DNA of 64,000 bases from Dactylorhiza incarnata (GCA_033032865.1 JAWHQI010000028.1:5599001-5663000), one strand, 5' to 3'; counted from the first letter of the stretch, positions 11,945-23,655 are shown. The notes: generated by a model not told the origin, from the letters alone. Numbers and translations: made by a program.

Positions 11945-12456
11945 TTAGAATTCCTTAGGAACCCAAATGAATTTGGTACCTATGTTCTTGTTATCCTTAA
12001 CAACTGGAAATTTAATAACCAGACTACTTGCGGGCTTCTCATACTTTGCTCTAGGCACTGTTGGGTTGAACCAACAGTCTATAACAGTGTGCCCAACCTT
12101 GCCACAGCACCAGCATTCAAATTTATTATACCTTCTTCTCTGAGTCACCTTCTAAATAGAGGGCAGGTGACTAGAAGTGCAGACTGCTTTACAGCAAGCA
12201 TTTCTACTAGTCATGTGGCTGTGCATTGACTTGGGAGTTGGTTACACAGTCACTAGCTTTACTTTAGGAATAGGCCTTTAAGGTAAGGATTTTTCCTTCT
12301 CTTTGGCTGATGGTGCATGTGGAGAAGCACCCTTTTGGAAGAACGTTCTAGATTGAGAAGTCTCTCCAATTTCCTTATAATAGTATGATCCTCCTCTATA
12401 TTGAGTGATGAAGCTATCTATAATAAGGAGAACAGTTTTAGGCTTAGAGAAGTTAG
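11945..12456 (-). pseudogene. Element B gag, C-terminal part with CCHC zinc knuckle
   Basis: The ORF 11945-12148 encodes CWCCGKVGHTVIDC, a CX2CX4HX4C nucleocapsid-type knuckle, and ends with FIWVPKEF. That is the same position and tail type as the second knuckle of copia 2 gag (CX2CX4HX4C, then KQILVPK). Upstream (12278-12456) is a Ser/Lys-rich linker continuous with the gag part at 26702-27224, if the CACTA element is removed. A stop at 12278-12280 separates the linker from the knuckle. Confidence 0.7.
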
Positions 12457-12459
12457 CCA

Positions 12460-12890
12460 CACTACAAGAAAATAGACTTCTGGCCAGGGCAAATTGCCCT
12501 GGCAAAAAGTCCAAAACCGTGGCTAAAGAGTTCTTGCCACGGTCTAGCCACGGAAAAAATTCGTGACTAAAGTTCACGTGGAGAAAGAGTTTTAGCCACG
12601 GATTAACCGTGGCAAATAGTATTAGCCACCAAGAATGTCGTGGCTAATACCTGGACATTTATCCACGGTTTTCCCCCCGGCAAAAGCTTTTCAATTACGT
12701 TAAATAGACTATTTGCCACAACATTTTACCGTGGCAAATAATCTAATTATTAGCCACAATTTGAAACCCTGGCTAATGGTAATTTTGATATTTTTTAAAA
12801 AAATCTATTTGCCACAGTTTTAAACCGTGGCAAATAATTAATAATGTTTTTTTTAACTAGAAATTTGTGGCTAATATAACAATGAATATC
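12460..12890. repeat. CACTA left subterminal repeats
   Basis: A dozen or so variants of 'ttagccacgg' / 'ccgtggcaaat' in both orientations follow the terminal inverted repeat. The same unit is found in the right arm (26470-26690). Such arrays are the known binding platform of CACTA accessory proteins. Confidence 0.8.
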
Positions 12891-12938
12891 ACAGAACTTC
12901 AAAGGAGCCAAATGAACTCATAAGCATAAAAAATGATT

Positions 12939-12944
12939 TTTATT
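12939..12944 (-). promoter_or_regulatory. Possible polyadenylation signal AATAAA for a captured-gene transcript
   Basis: On the minus strand AATAAA sits within 'aatgaataaaaatc', about 235 bases beyond the stop of the thioesterase-like exon (13178-13180) and before the subterminal repeats. The placement fits the 3' end of a minus-strand transcript. The motif is common in AT-rich DNA, so this is tentative. Confidence 0.35.
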
Positions 12945-13177
12945 CATTAGTTTAGTTCAAATGTACAACTTCCCAGCTCAACTGAAGAATAACAACACCA
13001 ACTAATCTCCCCTCCCAATTCCTCTCCACCATTCTCCCATCTCCATATTTCTAAGCTTCTAATAACGAACATTAATGCTACATCAGTGAATCGAAACACA
13101 AGTGTATGTACAAAGTATGAAATCGTAACTTACTATGCATCCTCTAACTTAATATGCTTCCTCTTACTGTCAGTAGG

Positions 13178-13272
13178 TTAACTCGACAGAATTTTTGCAA
13201 CATGGGTAGCTGAAGCATCCATGCCATCAACATTATATGGACCATCTCTAGACAAATCCCCCTTGTCAAACC
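13178..13272 (-). pseudogene. Captured exon: acyl-protein thioesterase-like, second exon
   Basis: After an acceptor 'tttctatag', the exon reads FDKGDLSRDGPYNVDGMDAS, then ATHVAKILS and a stop at 13178-13180. This matches the segment of plant acyl-protein thioesterases (lysophospholipase-like alpha/beta hydrolases) that follows the FGGFP..AWFD block: FD-GDLSEDGPDD-EG-DASAAHVANLLS in family members I recall. The nucleophile motif (GFSMG) that would come next is absent, so the captured piece could not be catalytic. Joined to 13421-13490, the first codon is rebuilt as Trp, exactly as in the family. Confidence 0.8.
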
Positions 13273-13420
13273 CTATAGAAACGGTAAACATAAGTACAAA
13301 TAATCAATTGTAGATTTATAAGAATAAAAACTTAAAACATAAAACAATACAATAATTGGTTATACTTTAAACCAGACGAAGTTCTGCCTGAAAAGCCAGT
13401 ACTTAGATAAGTGAACTTAC

Positions 13421-13490
13421 ATGCATTTGAAGGAAATCCACCAAAAAAAGATACATGTCTAGCAGGGGCAGTTGGACATGTCCATTTTAT
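13421..13490 (-). pseudogene. Captured exon: acyl-protein thioesterase-like, first exon
   Basis: It is bounded by an acceptor 'cttatgtag' and a donor GTAAGT. It reads IKWTCPTAPARHVSFFGG then FPSNA, and ends one base into a codon. Plant acyl-protein thioesterases have the block KWICPTAP-RPV--FGGFP-TAWFD. The leftover T plus the GG that starts exon 13178-13272 gives Trp, keeping the AWFD motif and the frame. Both splice sites are therefore credible. The upstream Gly-Asp oxyanion region (HGLGD) was not found in the CACTA left arm. Confidence 0.8.
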
Positions 13491-13881
13491 CTACATAAGT
13501 AAATTTACACCACATGTTTAAGAAAAAAAGTTACTAGTTGGAAAACAAGGGATATAAACGTCCAGTCATATTTTTAAAGATAGGAGGAACATAAAGACCT
13601 GAAATCCGATGCTGAGTGGTGTGTTACAGTATCCGGTGCTTCGACGATTTTCATACAGACCTGAAATTCATAATCTTAACATGCTATGGCGACTGCATCT
13701 TTCCTTTTTAAAAAACTTGAAATATATTAACCACATGTTTGTATTTCACAGGAAATTAACCAGCAAGTGTCCTTCCATGTTCAATATCTCATTGTTGATA
13801 ACATTACTTTAATTATTGTGGGTGTTGGCCAATTTTAATTTACAAAAAAAGCGTACATGCAATCCACAGCAGACAACCAGC
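13491..13881. other. CACTA left arm, remaining non-coding part
   Basis: AT-rich. On the minus strand, 13598-13662 is bounded by 'tttcag' and GT and stays open, so it could be another short exon of a captured gene. I do not recognise its product. It ends at the insertion point of copia 2, with CCAGC (13877-13881) as left target-site copy. Confidence 0.4.
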
Positions 13882-14049
13882 TGTTGGAACATGGTTTTAT
13901 GCATCCCTTTAATTTGAGAATAACAAATCCTACTTGTATTTGATCTTGTTTGTCATTGTGTTTTTAACATGCAGGTTTGGACAGATATGACACCAGGTTG
14001 CTGCAATACTGGTCTGGCTCTATCCACAAGCAGAAGGATTGAAAGATGT

Positions 14050-14430
14050 CTAACGCCAGGCGTTAGGTCTTAACGTTTGGCATTAGCGTTCGACGGGATG
14101 GTCTGCCGATCGACGGGATGAGCTGTCGATCGATGGGATGGCTTGCCAACTGAATAAAAAGAGAAAGATGCTCAACGCCAGACGTTAGGAATTAACGACG
14201 ACGTTAACGATCGACGAATATGGCAAGGAGGAAGCAGCCGTGATTGAAGGACGAACTTTAGGAATGATTTGCCTCAACGCGTGCGTTAGCCTTAACGTCG
14301 GCGTTAGTATTGCCTAAAATAAACAATTCCTAAAGAACAGAATCTCTTTCCTCTTCTGAAGATCCGAGCCATCAATATGTTGCTATACATGGTCAATGCC
14401 CGACGTTAGAACTCAACGCCGACGTTATCT
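14050..14430 (+). promoter_or_regulatory. Copia 2 U3 palindrome array (TAACGcc..ggCGTTA)
   Basis: At least four paired copies of the near-palindrome (T)AACGCCxGxCGTTAG occur near 14053, 14173, 14275 and 14395, often in tandem pairs, with 'cgacgggatgg' repeats between (14090-14145). The 3' LTR has the same set. A further copy lies at about 20396, just after RNase H. Its location directly before the TATA box suggests enhancer or repressor binding sites. Confidence 0.5.
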
Positions 14431-14437
14431 CAAGTTC

Positions 14438-14444
14438 TATAAAT
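14438..14444 (+). promoter_or_regulatory. Copia 2 LTR TATA box
   Basis: TATAAAT in the context 'gttctataaattgg', matched at 22932-22938 in the 3' LTR. It is about 555 bp into the LTR, a usual place for the U3/R boundary. Confidence 0.6.
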
Positions 14445-15165
14445 TGGATGATTTCGACGTCTCTGACTACTAATTGATTTGAGCCATACTCCAGCACTCC
14501 AGAAACTCAATCAGAGCTGTATTTTCCAGAATTTCATCTCCCACACACATTTGAGCAAAGAATTCAAGGAGAATAGGATCAACGCCTTCTCAACGCGAAG
14601 AACACACGCTTCGACTTCAAGAACTTACAGCGTCATTCATCATCTCCAGAATTCTTCATATGGAGTTTTAGTTTATGTGTTCAAATATTTAGTTGTAACT
14701 TTTTATTATTTGCTTGGAAGTAAATTCGCCTCGTGTTGGCGACTAGGTCTGGGTAGGACTTAGGTGGCAATTCGTCTTGTGTTGGCAACTAGGTCTAGGA
14801 AGTAGATCTAGGGGGTGCTCGAGGACTTTTCTGGGTATAGGAAGGCTAGAGCGGCTTGAGGCCGGATCTGGGAAAGATCGGCTAAAGCCAACCGGTTCTT
14901 GGTGAGAAGAGTCGGTATAGAAAACAAAAAGGATATTTCATATTTCACCTTCGATTTCTAGCATTATAGAAATCACATATTTTGTAATCATAAATCATAA
15001 TGAAAATCATGTTCTTTCTAGTTTGTTTTAAATTTATTCACTCCACTTTAGTTTTGATTTAATTTGATTTATAGAAAAACAACAAAAGTTTTATATTAAA
15101 TAATCAAGTTTTAAAAACCCTTATTCACCCCCCCCCCCTCTAAGGGCGCCTCACGATCCAACAAG

Positions 15166-15181
15166 TTGTATCAGAGCTAGG
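15166..15181 (+). other. Copia 2 primer binding site
   Basis: TTGTATCAGAGCTAGG, two bases after the LTR, resembles the plant initiator-Met site TGGTATCAGAGC with one mismatch in that core. Confidence 0.8.
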
Positions 15182-15212
15182 TTATTCTAAAATAGTCTAA
15201 CAACCAGGAATA

Positions 15213-17138
15213 ATGACATCTCGTGATTTCGCTTTTCATGAAGGGCAAGGAATAAGTTGACCTCCACTTTTCACCGAAACTGACTACAATTATTAGAGAA
15301 CACGCATGCGTTATTTTCTAATCAATTTAGATCTAGATGTCTGGGCTAGTATTGAAACACCGTATACGACTCCTACTTATATTGTTGGGGAAGTAACCAT
15401 GGAAAAGCCTAAAGATAGGTGGGATGATGGAGATGAAAATAAATGTTAAAATAATGCTAAAGCCATGAATGCTTTATTTTGCGCTTTAGATAGGACTGAA
15501 TTTAATAGAGTTTGTGCTTGTGAAACTGCTTATGACATTTGGAATTTGCTTGAAATAACACATGAAGGTACCTCGCAGGTTAAAGACTCAAAGCTATTCC
15601 AACTGGAATCAAAATTTGAAAGGTTCGGGATGGATCCAAATGAGGACGTCGACTCAATGTATACTCGCTTCACCAAGATTGTCAACGCCTCAAAGATTGT
15701 TGGAAAAACATTCTCAAACGGTGACTTGGTGCGAAAGATCCTTCGGTCTCTTCCTCTAATGTTCAATCCAAAGGTGACTGCAATCTCCGAATCGCATGAT
15801 CTAAGGCGGCTTCGGATCGAGAGCCTCATTGGGAATCTCAACACCCATGAGGTCGAACTCAACATTCAAGATGAAGAATACAATAAGGAGCCAAAGAAGA
15901 AAGCCTTGGCACTAAAGTCAAGAAAAGAGGATGACGATGAGGAAGATGACGAGGAGATTCTCTTTGTGAAAAACTTCACAAAGTTCATGAAGAATCCAGA
16001 GAGAAGAAATACTTTTCGTAAGTACTTTCGAAAAGGAGCATCGTCCAAAAAGGAGAAAAAGGAAAAATCAAGCGACGAAGATGAAGAGCGACCTCCTCCT
16101 GAGTGCTTCCACTGCAGGAAGACCGGGCATATAAGAAGCCAATGCCCAAAATACTTGAAGGAACAAAAAGAAAAGCGGTATAAAGGAAAGGAGAAGAAGA
16201 AGGCCTTGAAGGCAACAACATGGGATGATTCTTCATCCGGATGCTCAAGCGAACCAAGTTCAAGTGAGGATAATGAGGCAAACTTGTGCCTCATGGGGAA
16301 GAACCAAGAATCAACTGATGATGAGTGCAGTGTCCAAAGCGACACTGAGGTAATCCCTTCCACTTATGATGATCTTTATGTTGAATATTTAAAAACGTGC
16401 AAATCGTTTGGTAGAAATTTAAAAGATCTTGATCTTCTTAAAACTGAGAATAAAATCCTTTTAAAACAAAATCAAAAATTAAATAAAGAAATAATGTCAT
16501 GTCAAAAGAATGACAATCATTTGACAAAGGCAAAGGAACTTGAAAACGATCTTTCTAAGGCTCTCTTCAACATCGAATCACTCGTGAAAGAAAAGAGAGA
16601 CTTAAAAAGAAGGTTGAAAATATCTCTTTCCCAAATTGAAAATGAAAAGAAAAATTTTGCAAAGATATGTGGAAATTTAGTAAGTGAAAACTTCGTCTTA
16701 AAAGCCCAAATAAATGATCTTAATGTGGCGATAAACAAATTTGGGGTTGGCCAAAAATCACTGGATATGATTTTGGGCAACCAGTGCCATGGATCTGCTA
16801 AGTTTGGGCTGGGATATGTTTCCAAAACCTACCGCCCAGGGTTGACTTCTAGCGCTGGCATTAGCTCTGCTTCCAGAAATCAAAAATATTTTCATAAAAA
16901 TATTTCCTTCACTCCCTCTACCTCTGTGTATACCAGCAAGGGTCAACAACAGTCTCTGAAAAAGGTCTCAACCCCTTTTGTTGCTTGTGCCAATTGTTTA
17001 TTTTTTGGGCACACCACGGACTCTTGCAGGAAGAAGGGAAAGCGCACCTTTAAGCAAATCTTGGTACCTAAGGTCTCCACCTATGTTATGGTAGGAACCT
17101 CATGGGTATTCGGATTTTCACTAAGTTTTTCTTCTTAG
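15213..17138 (+). pseudogene. gag: Copia 2 gag
   Basis: The likely start is the ATG at 15213 (MTSRDFAFHEGQ, also found as MTHHDLAFNEGQ in copia 3). Stops at about 15258, 15296 and 15447 leave an open stretch from 15465 of 557 codons. It contains a UBN2/retrotransposon gag capsid region (DIWNLLEITHEGT..., KILRSLP), an acidic stretch, knuckle 1 CFHCRKTGHIRSQC (residues ~213-226 of the open part), a second Ser/Asp-rich acidic part, a long Lys/Glu/Leu coiled coil (~residues 300-410), and knuckle 2 CANCLFFGHTTDSC (~508-521) followed by KQILVPK. Gag packages the RNA and forms the virus-like particle. The early stops should prevent function. Confidence 0.85.
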
Positions 17139-17555
17139 GTATGTTGGTAGGCTAAGGACAAAGAAGATATGTGGTACTTGGACTCAGGCTGCTCCAAGCA
17201 CATGACGGGCGATAAAGCAAAATTCCTTAGCCTCACCAAGAAAAAAGGAGGAACCGTAACGTTTGGTGATAATGGAAAATGAAGAATATTGGGCACCAGT
17301 ACAGTGGGTAACAACTCTTTCTCTCTTACTAATGTCTTATTTGTAGAAGGCTTAAAACATAACTTAATCTCTATTAGTCAATTATGTGATAAAGGTCTTA
17401 ATGTGTTATTTGAGTCCTCTACAAATTTGTGCAAAATCATTGATCCCAAGTCTAATAATATAGTACTCACTGCACCAAGAATTCATAATGTTTATTTAAT
17501 TGTTTTTCATGATCTATCACGTGCATCTCTTAAATGTCTTATATCTAAAAAATGA
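17139..17555 (+). pseudogene. Copia 2 protease
   Basis: It continues in the gag frame after TAG at 17136-17138. The aspartic protease core WYLDSGCSKHMTG lies at 17168-17206. It is followed by TVTFGD, and then by LTNVLFVEGLKHNLISISQL and LCDKG, typical of copia protease before integrase. A TAG at 17148 and a TGA at 17280 break the frame. The catalytic Asp-Ser-Gly itself is intact. Confidence 0.8.
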
Positions 17556-18700
17556 AGAATTGAATTATGGCATAGGCGTCTTGGTCACTCTAGCACCAAG
17601 TTGATTTTAAAATTATCAAAAAATAAAATTATTAGAGGATTGCCAATACTAAATGGAAACCTTTCTTCCTTATGCTCTCCATGCCAAAAAGAATTTTTTT
17701 CAAAAACATTGTTTAAAAGTAAAATTGAAGTATCCGCCTCAAGACCATTGCAACTAATTCACATGGACCTTTTTGGGCCAATTAGCACTTGTAGCCTTGG
17801 TGGTAAAAAATATACTTTTGTATTAATTGACGATTTTTCAAGATTCGCGTGGACTTTATTTCTTACCTCCAAATCCGATTCATTTTCTGAATTTTCAAAA
17901 CTTTGCAATCGCATTCAAAATAAATTAGACTTAAAAATTAAATGCATAAGGTCGGATCATGGAGGAGAATTTGAAAATGATAGTTACACCACTTTCTGCA
18001 ATAATCTAGGTATTAAACACTAATTTTCCGCTCCACGCACCCCCAACAAAATGGTGTGGTGGACTAGAAAAATAGAACCCTTCAGGAACTCGCACACACT
18101 ATGTTATCTGAGTATGGGTTGCCTAGATCTTTTTGGGCTGAAGTGGTAAATACATCTTGTTATGTTATAAATCGTATCATGCTTCGCCCTATTTTGAAAT
18201 TAACTCCATACGAATTATATTACCAAAAGAAACCTAATGTATCGTACTTTCATGTTTTTGGATGTAAATGTTTTATCTTAAATACCAAAGATGCATTAGC
18301 TAAATTCGCTGAAAAATGCGATGAAGGAATCTTTCTTGTCTACTCATCAACTAGCAAGGCATATAGGATATATAATAAAAAATCTAAAAAGGTTGAAGAA
18401 TCTATTCATGTTAAGTTTGATGAACTTGTGCCTTGTGTAGATACTAATATTATAGGAAAAGAAGATGAACCCCCTTCACATTTGGAGCTTGATGATGATG
18501 AACCACTTGGAAAGGACAAAGAAGTAGTGTCGGTGCAAGAAGACTTCGTGCCTCCAAGCGAGCTTAGATTCACAATAGATAATCCAAGGGATCTTGTCAT
18601 TAGAGAACCGTCAAGAGTGGTAACTACACGTTCTGCCTTTAATGAATCTTTTTCCAATTTATGTTTTGTTTCCAAAATTGAACCCAAAAACATTTCTACG
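17556..18700 (+). pseudogene. Copia 2 integrase
   Basis: The HHCC zinc region is visible as WHRRLGHSS and CSPCQ. The core begins with the first catalytic Asp in IHMDLFGP (about 17760). The second Asp is in RSDHGGEFEN (about 17960). The third acidic residue should lie in the V-V-E-R-K-N block. There the codon reads GAC and is followed by TAG, and indels near 18020-18065 shift the frame. The C-terminal part (18101 on) has GLPRSFWAEVVNTSCYVINR and the FHVFGCKCF, AYRIYN blocks. Inactive. Confidence 0.82.
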
Positions 18701-19550
18701 GCTTTAAATGATGAATTTTGGTTTATTGCTATGAATGAAGAATTAAATCAATTTGCACTCAGTAGGGTTCGGAAACTTGTTGAAAGACCATCTAATCACC
18801 CGGTCATAGGTGTAAATGGATATTTAAAAATAAATTAGATGGTGATTCTATGATCACAAGGAACAAAGCTAGATTGGTAGCACAAGGTTATTCTCAAATT
18901 GAGGGGGGTAGACTTTGATGAAACATTTTCACCCGTAGCTCGCCTTGAATCAATTAGAATTTTTCTTGCATTTGCAAGTTATAAAAAGTTTAAATTATTT
19001 CAAATGGATGTAAAAAGTGTTTTCTTAAACTGGATAATTAAAGAAAAAGTCTATGTAGAACAACCCCCCGACTTTATAGATGAAAAATTTCCAAATCACA
19101 TCTATAGATTAGAAAAGGCTCTTTATGGTCTAAAACAAGCGCCTTGTGCATGGCATGCACGACTAACATCTTTTTTATTAAAGCACGGTTATAAAATGAG
19201 TAGTGCCGACAACACACTCTTCATTAAGCTTATTGATAATGATATAATAATTTTACAAATATATGTTGATGATATTATTTTTGGAGCCATTAATGAAGAG
19301 TTGTGTAATAAAGTAGTACTAGTAATGCAAAATGAATTTGAGATGAGTCTAGTTGGTGAATTTTCTTGGCTTTCAAATAACCCAAAGAAATGATAGAATC
19401 TTCATATGTCAATCTAAATACGTACATGATATGCTAAAACGATTTGGATTTGAAAACTTAAAACAAGCTAGTACTCCAATGAGCGCGTCACTAAAATTAG
19501 GAAAAGATGAAACCGGAATTTCCATTGATCAACTTTGTATAGAGGAATGA
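18701..19550 (+). pseudogene. Copia 2 reverse transcriptase
   Basis: It begins near FWFIAMNEELNQF. The KWVFK-type block is garbled by a frameshift (18815-18840). VDFDETFSPVARLESIRI, FQMDVKS and LYGLKQAPCAWHARL follow. The catalytic box YVDDIIFG is intact (about 19262-19285). A frameshift at about 19370 interrupts the FLGFQI block. Motif order and spacing are those of copia RT. It could not make a full polyprotein. Confidence 0.85.
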
Positions 19551-20201
19551 TTGGATCCTTATTGTACCTTAGTGCATCTAGACCCGACATTATGTTTGTC
19601 GTATGCCTATGCGCTAGATTTCAAGCAAACCCAAAAGAATCTCATTTAAAAGCGGTAAAACGAATTTTTTAGATATCTAATTGGCACACCTAAATTAGGA
19701 CTTTGGTATCCAACTAATGATTCCTTTCTATTACATGGGTATTCCGACTCGGATTATGTGGGTTGTTCTTTAGATAGAAAAAGCACTAGTGGCACATGTC
19801 ATTTCTTAGGTCCTTCTCTAGTTGCATGGTCAAGTAGAAAACAAAATTTTGTTGCCCTCTCCACCACCGAGGCAGAATATATTGCACTAGGAAGCTATTG
19901 TGCCCAAGCCTTATGGATGACTCAAACATTAGAAGACTTCGGAGTTCATCTAACTAACATAGAACTAAAGTGTGACAACAAGAGTGCTATTGATTTAACC
20001 AACAACCCCGTTCATCACTCAAGATCCAAACACATAGACATTAGACATTATTTCATTAGGGATCATATAAAAAAGGAACATGTTCATGTAAACTTTATTG
20101 GAACTGAATCACAACTTGTGGACATCTTTACCAAACCTTTACCAGATTCCCACTTTGCTCTACTTAGACTAGAATTAGGAGTTTTAGATATAACAAATTG
20201 A
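19551..20201 (+). pseudogene. Copia 2 RNase H
   Basis: The first part is frameshifted near 19665. The last 147 codons (19758-20201) are open and read DRKSTSGTCHFLG, WSSRKQNFVALSTTEAEY, KCDNKSAIDLTNNPVHHS, RSKHIDIRHYFIRDHI, and FTKPLPD before the natural stop. The Ser-Thr-Glu-Ala-Glu and Cys-Asp-Asn catalytic surroundings are present. Confidence 0.85.
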
Positions 20202-22362
20202 AAATCACCACATGCTATGTCTCCTTACAAAAAAATTAAATAGAAAAGATAAAAATATGCTTAAATAAGCCTTCAAATCAGTTCAACTTTCTCTGAAATT
20301 TCTACCCTAAGAAGGTCTATGTATATACTCCCTATTTCAAAGAATTTTTTTCCAAAAATCTCAAAAAATTGAGTACTCTTTCGGAGTTAACTAGTTAATG
20401 CCAGACGTTAGCCTTTTTCTCCAGAACAAAATTCTGCTTTCACTAGTATATTTTTGGTATTTTCTACTATTTTTCTCACATTATTTTGTCTGATTTCAAA
20501 TTATTTTGGTATTAATTTTGTTGTTTTTATTTCAAAATACAAAAAAAAAAAATTTCAAATATTTCAAAATGATCAAAAATATGATTTTGTTATTTGTTTT
20601 ACTTTAACTCCTTACAAAATTATGATTTGACTATAAAACTTCACAAGAGCAAACATCTTTGTTATTTTGTTTCCAATGGTCAAAATATATTTTGGCATAC
20701 TCACAAGGATTTTCTTCAATGTCTAATTTTAATTTCAAATTTTCTAAACATTGTTTTTGTCATGCCTTGACCTTAATCTGATTATGTGCAATGAAATAGT
20801 CTATAGATAATTGTGTATGATTGCATAACATGCCTCTAAGTATGAGTAATGTTTTATGATAATCAATGATTCATACACTCATTATTTTGATAATCTATAT
20901 GTGTTCATAATCTTAGTCTTGCATGATTGTGTCGTGTAATAGTTTTAACACATTGAGTTGTATGTCTAAATTACCTACACTGTCTTTTAAACATAAATTT
21001 CTTGCACACAAAGAAGTGTTACTCAAAATAAAAAATATTTGCAACAACAAGTGAATTCGGTGACATCCTTTGGCCCAAAATAAAAAGATGAAATAAAAAT
21101 CCAAAGTTAACTCCACCAAGCACTACTCACCCTCCTGATAAATCTTAATGAGCATTGTGAGGTTGAGCACCTTGGAAAGAATTGTAAAGTGTCTTGTGCA
21201 AACATATTGTACACTGGATCACTAAAATAAAATTTGTATACAAATGCTTATGTGATCCCCCAAGAAATACTTCGCTTTGTGATAAGTCTTAATGAGCATT
21301 ATGTGGGTGAAGCACCTTGGTAGTTGTACTTATGTTTTGTGCTTTGAAATTTTATTCTAAATATGATGTGTGAAAGTAATTATAAGATTGCATTCTTAAT
21401 GTTGTTGTTACTATTTCATTACATGTCATATGTTTTGATTATTTCACTTGTATACGTTTTTCAAAACACCTTATGCACATATCATTGATTTCCATAAAGC
21501 TTCTACTCACGAGAATTGGATCCTAATGCAAATTTACATAATTCTCTCAAAACTTAAGTAAAAGCACTAGATTGCAATGCATGATTTCTACAATGTTTTC
21601 TTTACTTGAAATACGAATTTGTTACATTGTAGTTATTATCTTTATGAATATGTTGATTCATGCTTGCCTATTGGTTATGAAAATTTTCAAATCTAAAATG
21701 CTCACATGTAAAGAGTCTAGATATATTGTTGAAATGGTCAAATTATTACAACAATATAAATCTTAATAACTTTGTTTTATCTTTCCGCATTCCTATTTTA
21801 CTGTGTGGTTTTTACCATGTGTTCTCATGCTTATTTCTAAAGATTTGTCTTTCACTTGTACTTGTCAAACAACATTGCATTCTTTTCCAACAAGTAATAT
21901 TCTACTTAAAATTTAATTTGAAAAAACAAGTGGTAGAATTCCTTTGGTTAAATCTTGGACTGTTGTTCTTTCACGCTTATCATATATTTGTCGTTGTGCC
22001 ACTCTCTCCCTTAGCTCGATCACGACTTAACTTATGTTAAAACAAAACTCTTACTTCCTCTCTTAGTTATGTTCTACCTTTTGCCCTCTCTTTTTTTTAC
22101 ACTCCACCCACTTTTGCTAATAACAAAAGGGGGAGAATAAATTGATAAATCACAAGGAGTCGGATTCACTAGATTAAGGGGGAGCATAAATCTAGTCTAT
22201 GAGTGCATACACTAAGGGGGAGCACTTAAGTAGGGGGAGCACAATGTTAAGAGAACTATAACTCTTATTATTATCTCTATGATTGCTTTGTGTCATATAT
22301 CCTTCTAAAAACACACATATTATATATGATTATGATTTATCTCTATTGGATTTGTTATTATC
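20202..22362 (+). other. Copia 2 3' non-coding region
   Basis: 2.2 kb of AT-rich DNA with no credible gene. It holds two ~60-bp direct copies of the conserved 'gataa(a/g)tcttaatgagcatt' motif, followed by 'agcaccttgg' (near 21137 and 21288). Purine-rich 'gggggag' blocks near 22128-22245 precede the polypurine tract. An extra LTR-type palindrome lies at 20396. Confidence 0.7.
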
Positions 22363-22375
22363 AAAAGGGGGAGAT
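22363..22375 (+). other. Copia 2 polypurine tract
   Basis: 'aaaagggggagat' directly precedes the 3' LTR; copia 3 and copia D have the same type of tract. It would prime plus-strand DNA synthesis. Confidence 0.85.
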
Positions 22376-23655
22376 TGTTGGAACATGGTTTTCTGCATCC
22401 CTTTAATTTGAGAATAACAAATCCTACTTGTATTTGATCTTATTTGTCATTGTGTTTTTAGCATGCAGATTTGGACAGATATGACACGAGGTTGCTGCAA
22501 TACTGGTCTGGCTCTATCCACATGCAGAAGGATTGAAAGATTTCTAACGCTAGGCATTAGGTCTTAACGCTGGGCGTTAGCATTCGACGGGATGGTCTGC
22601 CGATCGACGGGATGGGCTGCCGATCGACGGGATGGCTTGCCGACTGAATAAAAAGAGAAAGATGCTCAATGCCAGGTGTTATGAATTAACGTCGGCGTTA
22701 ACGATCGACGAATATGGCAAGGAGGAAGCAGCCGTGATTGAAGGATGAACTTTAGGAATGATTTGCCTCAACGCGTGCGTTAGCCTTAACGTCGGCGTTA
22801 GTATTGCCTAAAATAAACAATTCCTAAAGTGCAGAATCTCTTTCCTCTTCTGAAGATCCGAGCCATCAATATGTTGTTATACATGGTCAACGCCCGGTGT
22901 TAGAACTCAACGCCGACGTTAGCTCAAGTTCTATAAATTGGATGATTTTGACGTCTCTGATTACTGATTGATTTGAGCATTACTCCAGCACTCCAGAAAC
23001 TCAATCAGAGCCGTATTTTCCAGAACTTCATCTCCCGCACACATTCGAGCAAAGAATTCAAGGAGAACAGGATCAACGCCTTCTCAATGCGAAGAACACA
23101 CTATTCGACTTCAAGAACTTACAGCGGATTTCATCATCTCCAGAATTCTTCATATGGAGTTTTAGTTTATGTGTTCAAATATTTAGTTGTAACCTTTTAT
23201 TATTTGCTTGGAAGTAAATTCGCCTCGTGTTGGCGACTAGGTCTGGGTAGGACTTAGGGGGCAATTCGCCTCGTGTTGGCGACTAAGTCTAGGAAGTAGA
23301 TCTAGGGGGTGCTCGAGGCCTTTTCTGGGTATAAGAAGGCTAGAGCGGCTTGAGGCCGGATCTGGGAAAGATCGGCTAAAGCCAGCCGGTTCTTGGTGAG
23401 AAGAGTCGGTATAGAAAACAAAAAGGATATTTCATTTTTGCCTTCGATTTCTAGCATTATAGAAATCACATATTTTGTAATCATAAATCATAATGAAAAT
23501 CATGTTCTTTCTAGTTTGTTTTAAGTTGATTCACTCAACTTTAGTTTTGATTTAATTTGATTTAAAGAAAAACAACAAAAGTTTTATATTAAATAATCAA
23601 GTTTTAAAAACCCTTATTCACCCCCCCCCCTCTAAGGGCGCCTCACGATCCAACA
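22376..23655 (+). repeat. Copia 2 3' LTR
   Basis: 1280 bp, nearly the same as 13882-15163, including the palindrome array (22540-22925), TATA box (22932-22938) and a C10 run (23621-23630). Differences are scattered and largely transitions. It ends CCAACA before CTAGC. Confidence 0.92.

Larger units (their letters stand above)
13882..15163 (+). repeat. Copia 2 5' LTR
   Basis: Paired with 22376-23655 with a low level of substitutions. It begins TGTTGGAACATGG and ends CGATCCAACA. Palindromic TAACG..CGTTA motifs fill 14050-14430, just upstream of the TATA box at 14438. A C11 tract lies at 15128-15138. Confidence 0.93.
13882..23655 (+). mobile_element. Copia 2: full-length SIRE-like Ty1/copia retrotransposon, disabled
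   Basis: 9774 bp with two LTRs (1282 and 1280 bp), a Met-type primer binding site, gag, protease, integrase, RT and RNase H in copia order, and a polypurine tract. The ends are TGTTGG...CCAACA. Flanks CCAGC and CTAGC (23656-23660) match 4 of 5 as target-site duplication. The large gag with coiled coil and two CCHC knuckles and the long 3' non-coding part suit the SIRE lineage. No env-like ORF follows RNase H. Stops and frameshifts in every pol domain make it defective. It sits inside the CACTA transposon. Confidence 0.93.

Noticed and set aside
15866..16363. Minus-strand Ser/Phe-rich ORFs opposite copia 2 gag
   Set aside because: Shadows of the acidic and Lys-rich gag frame.
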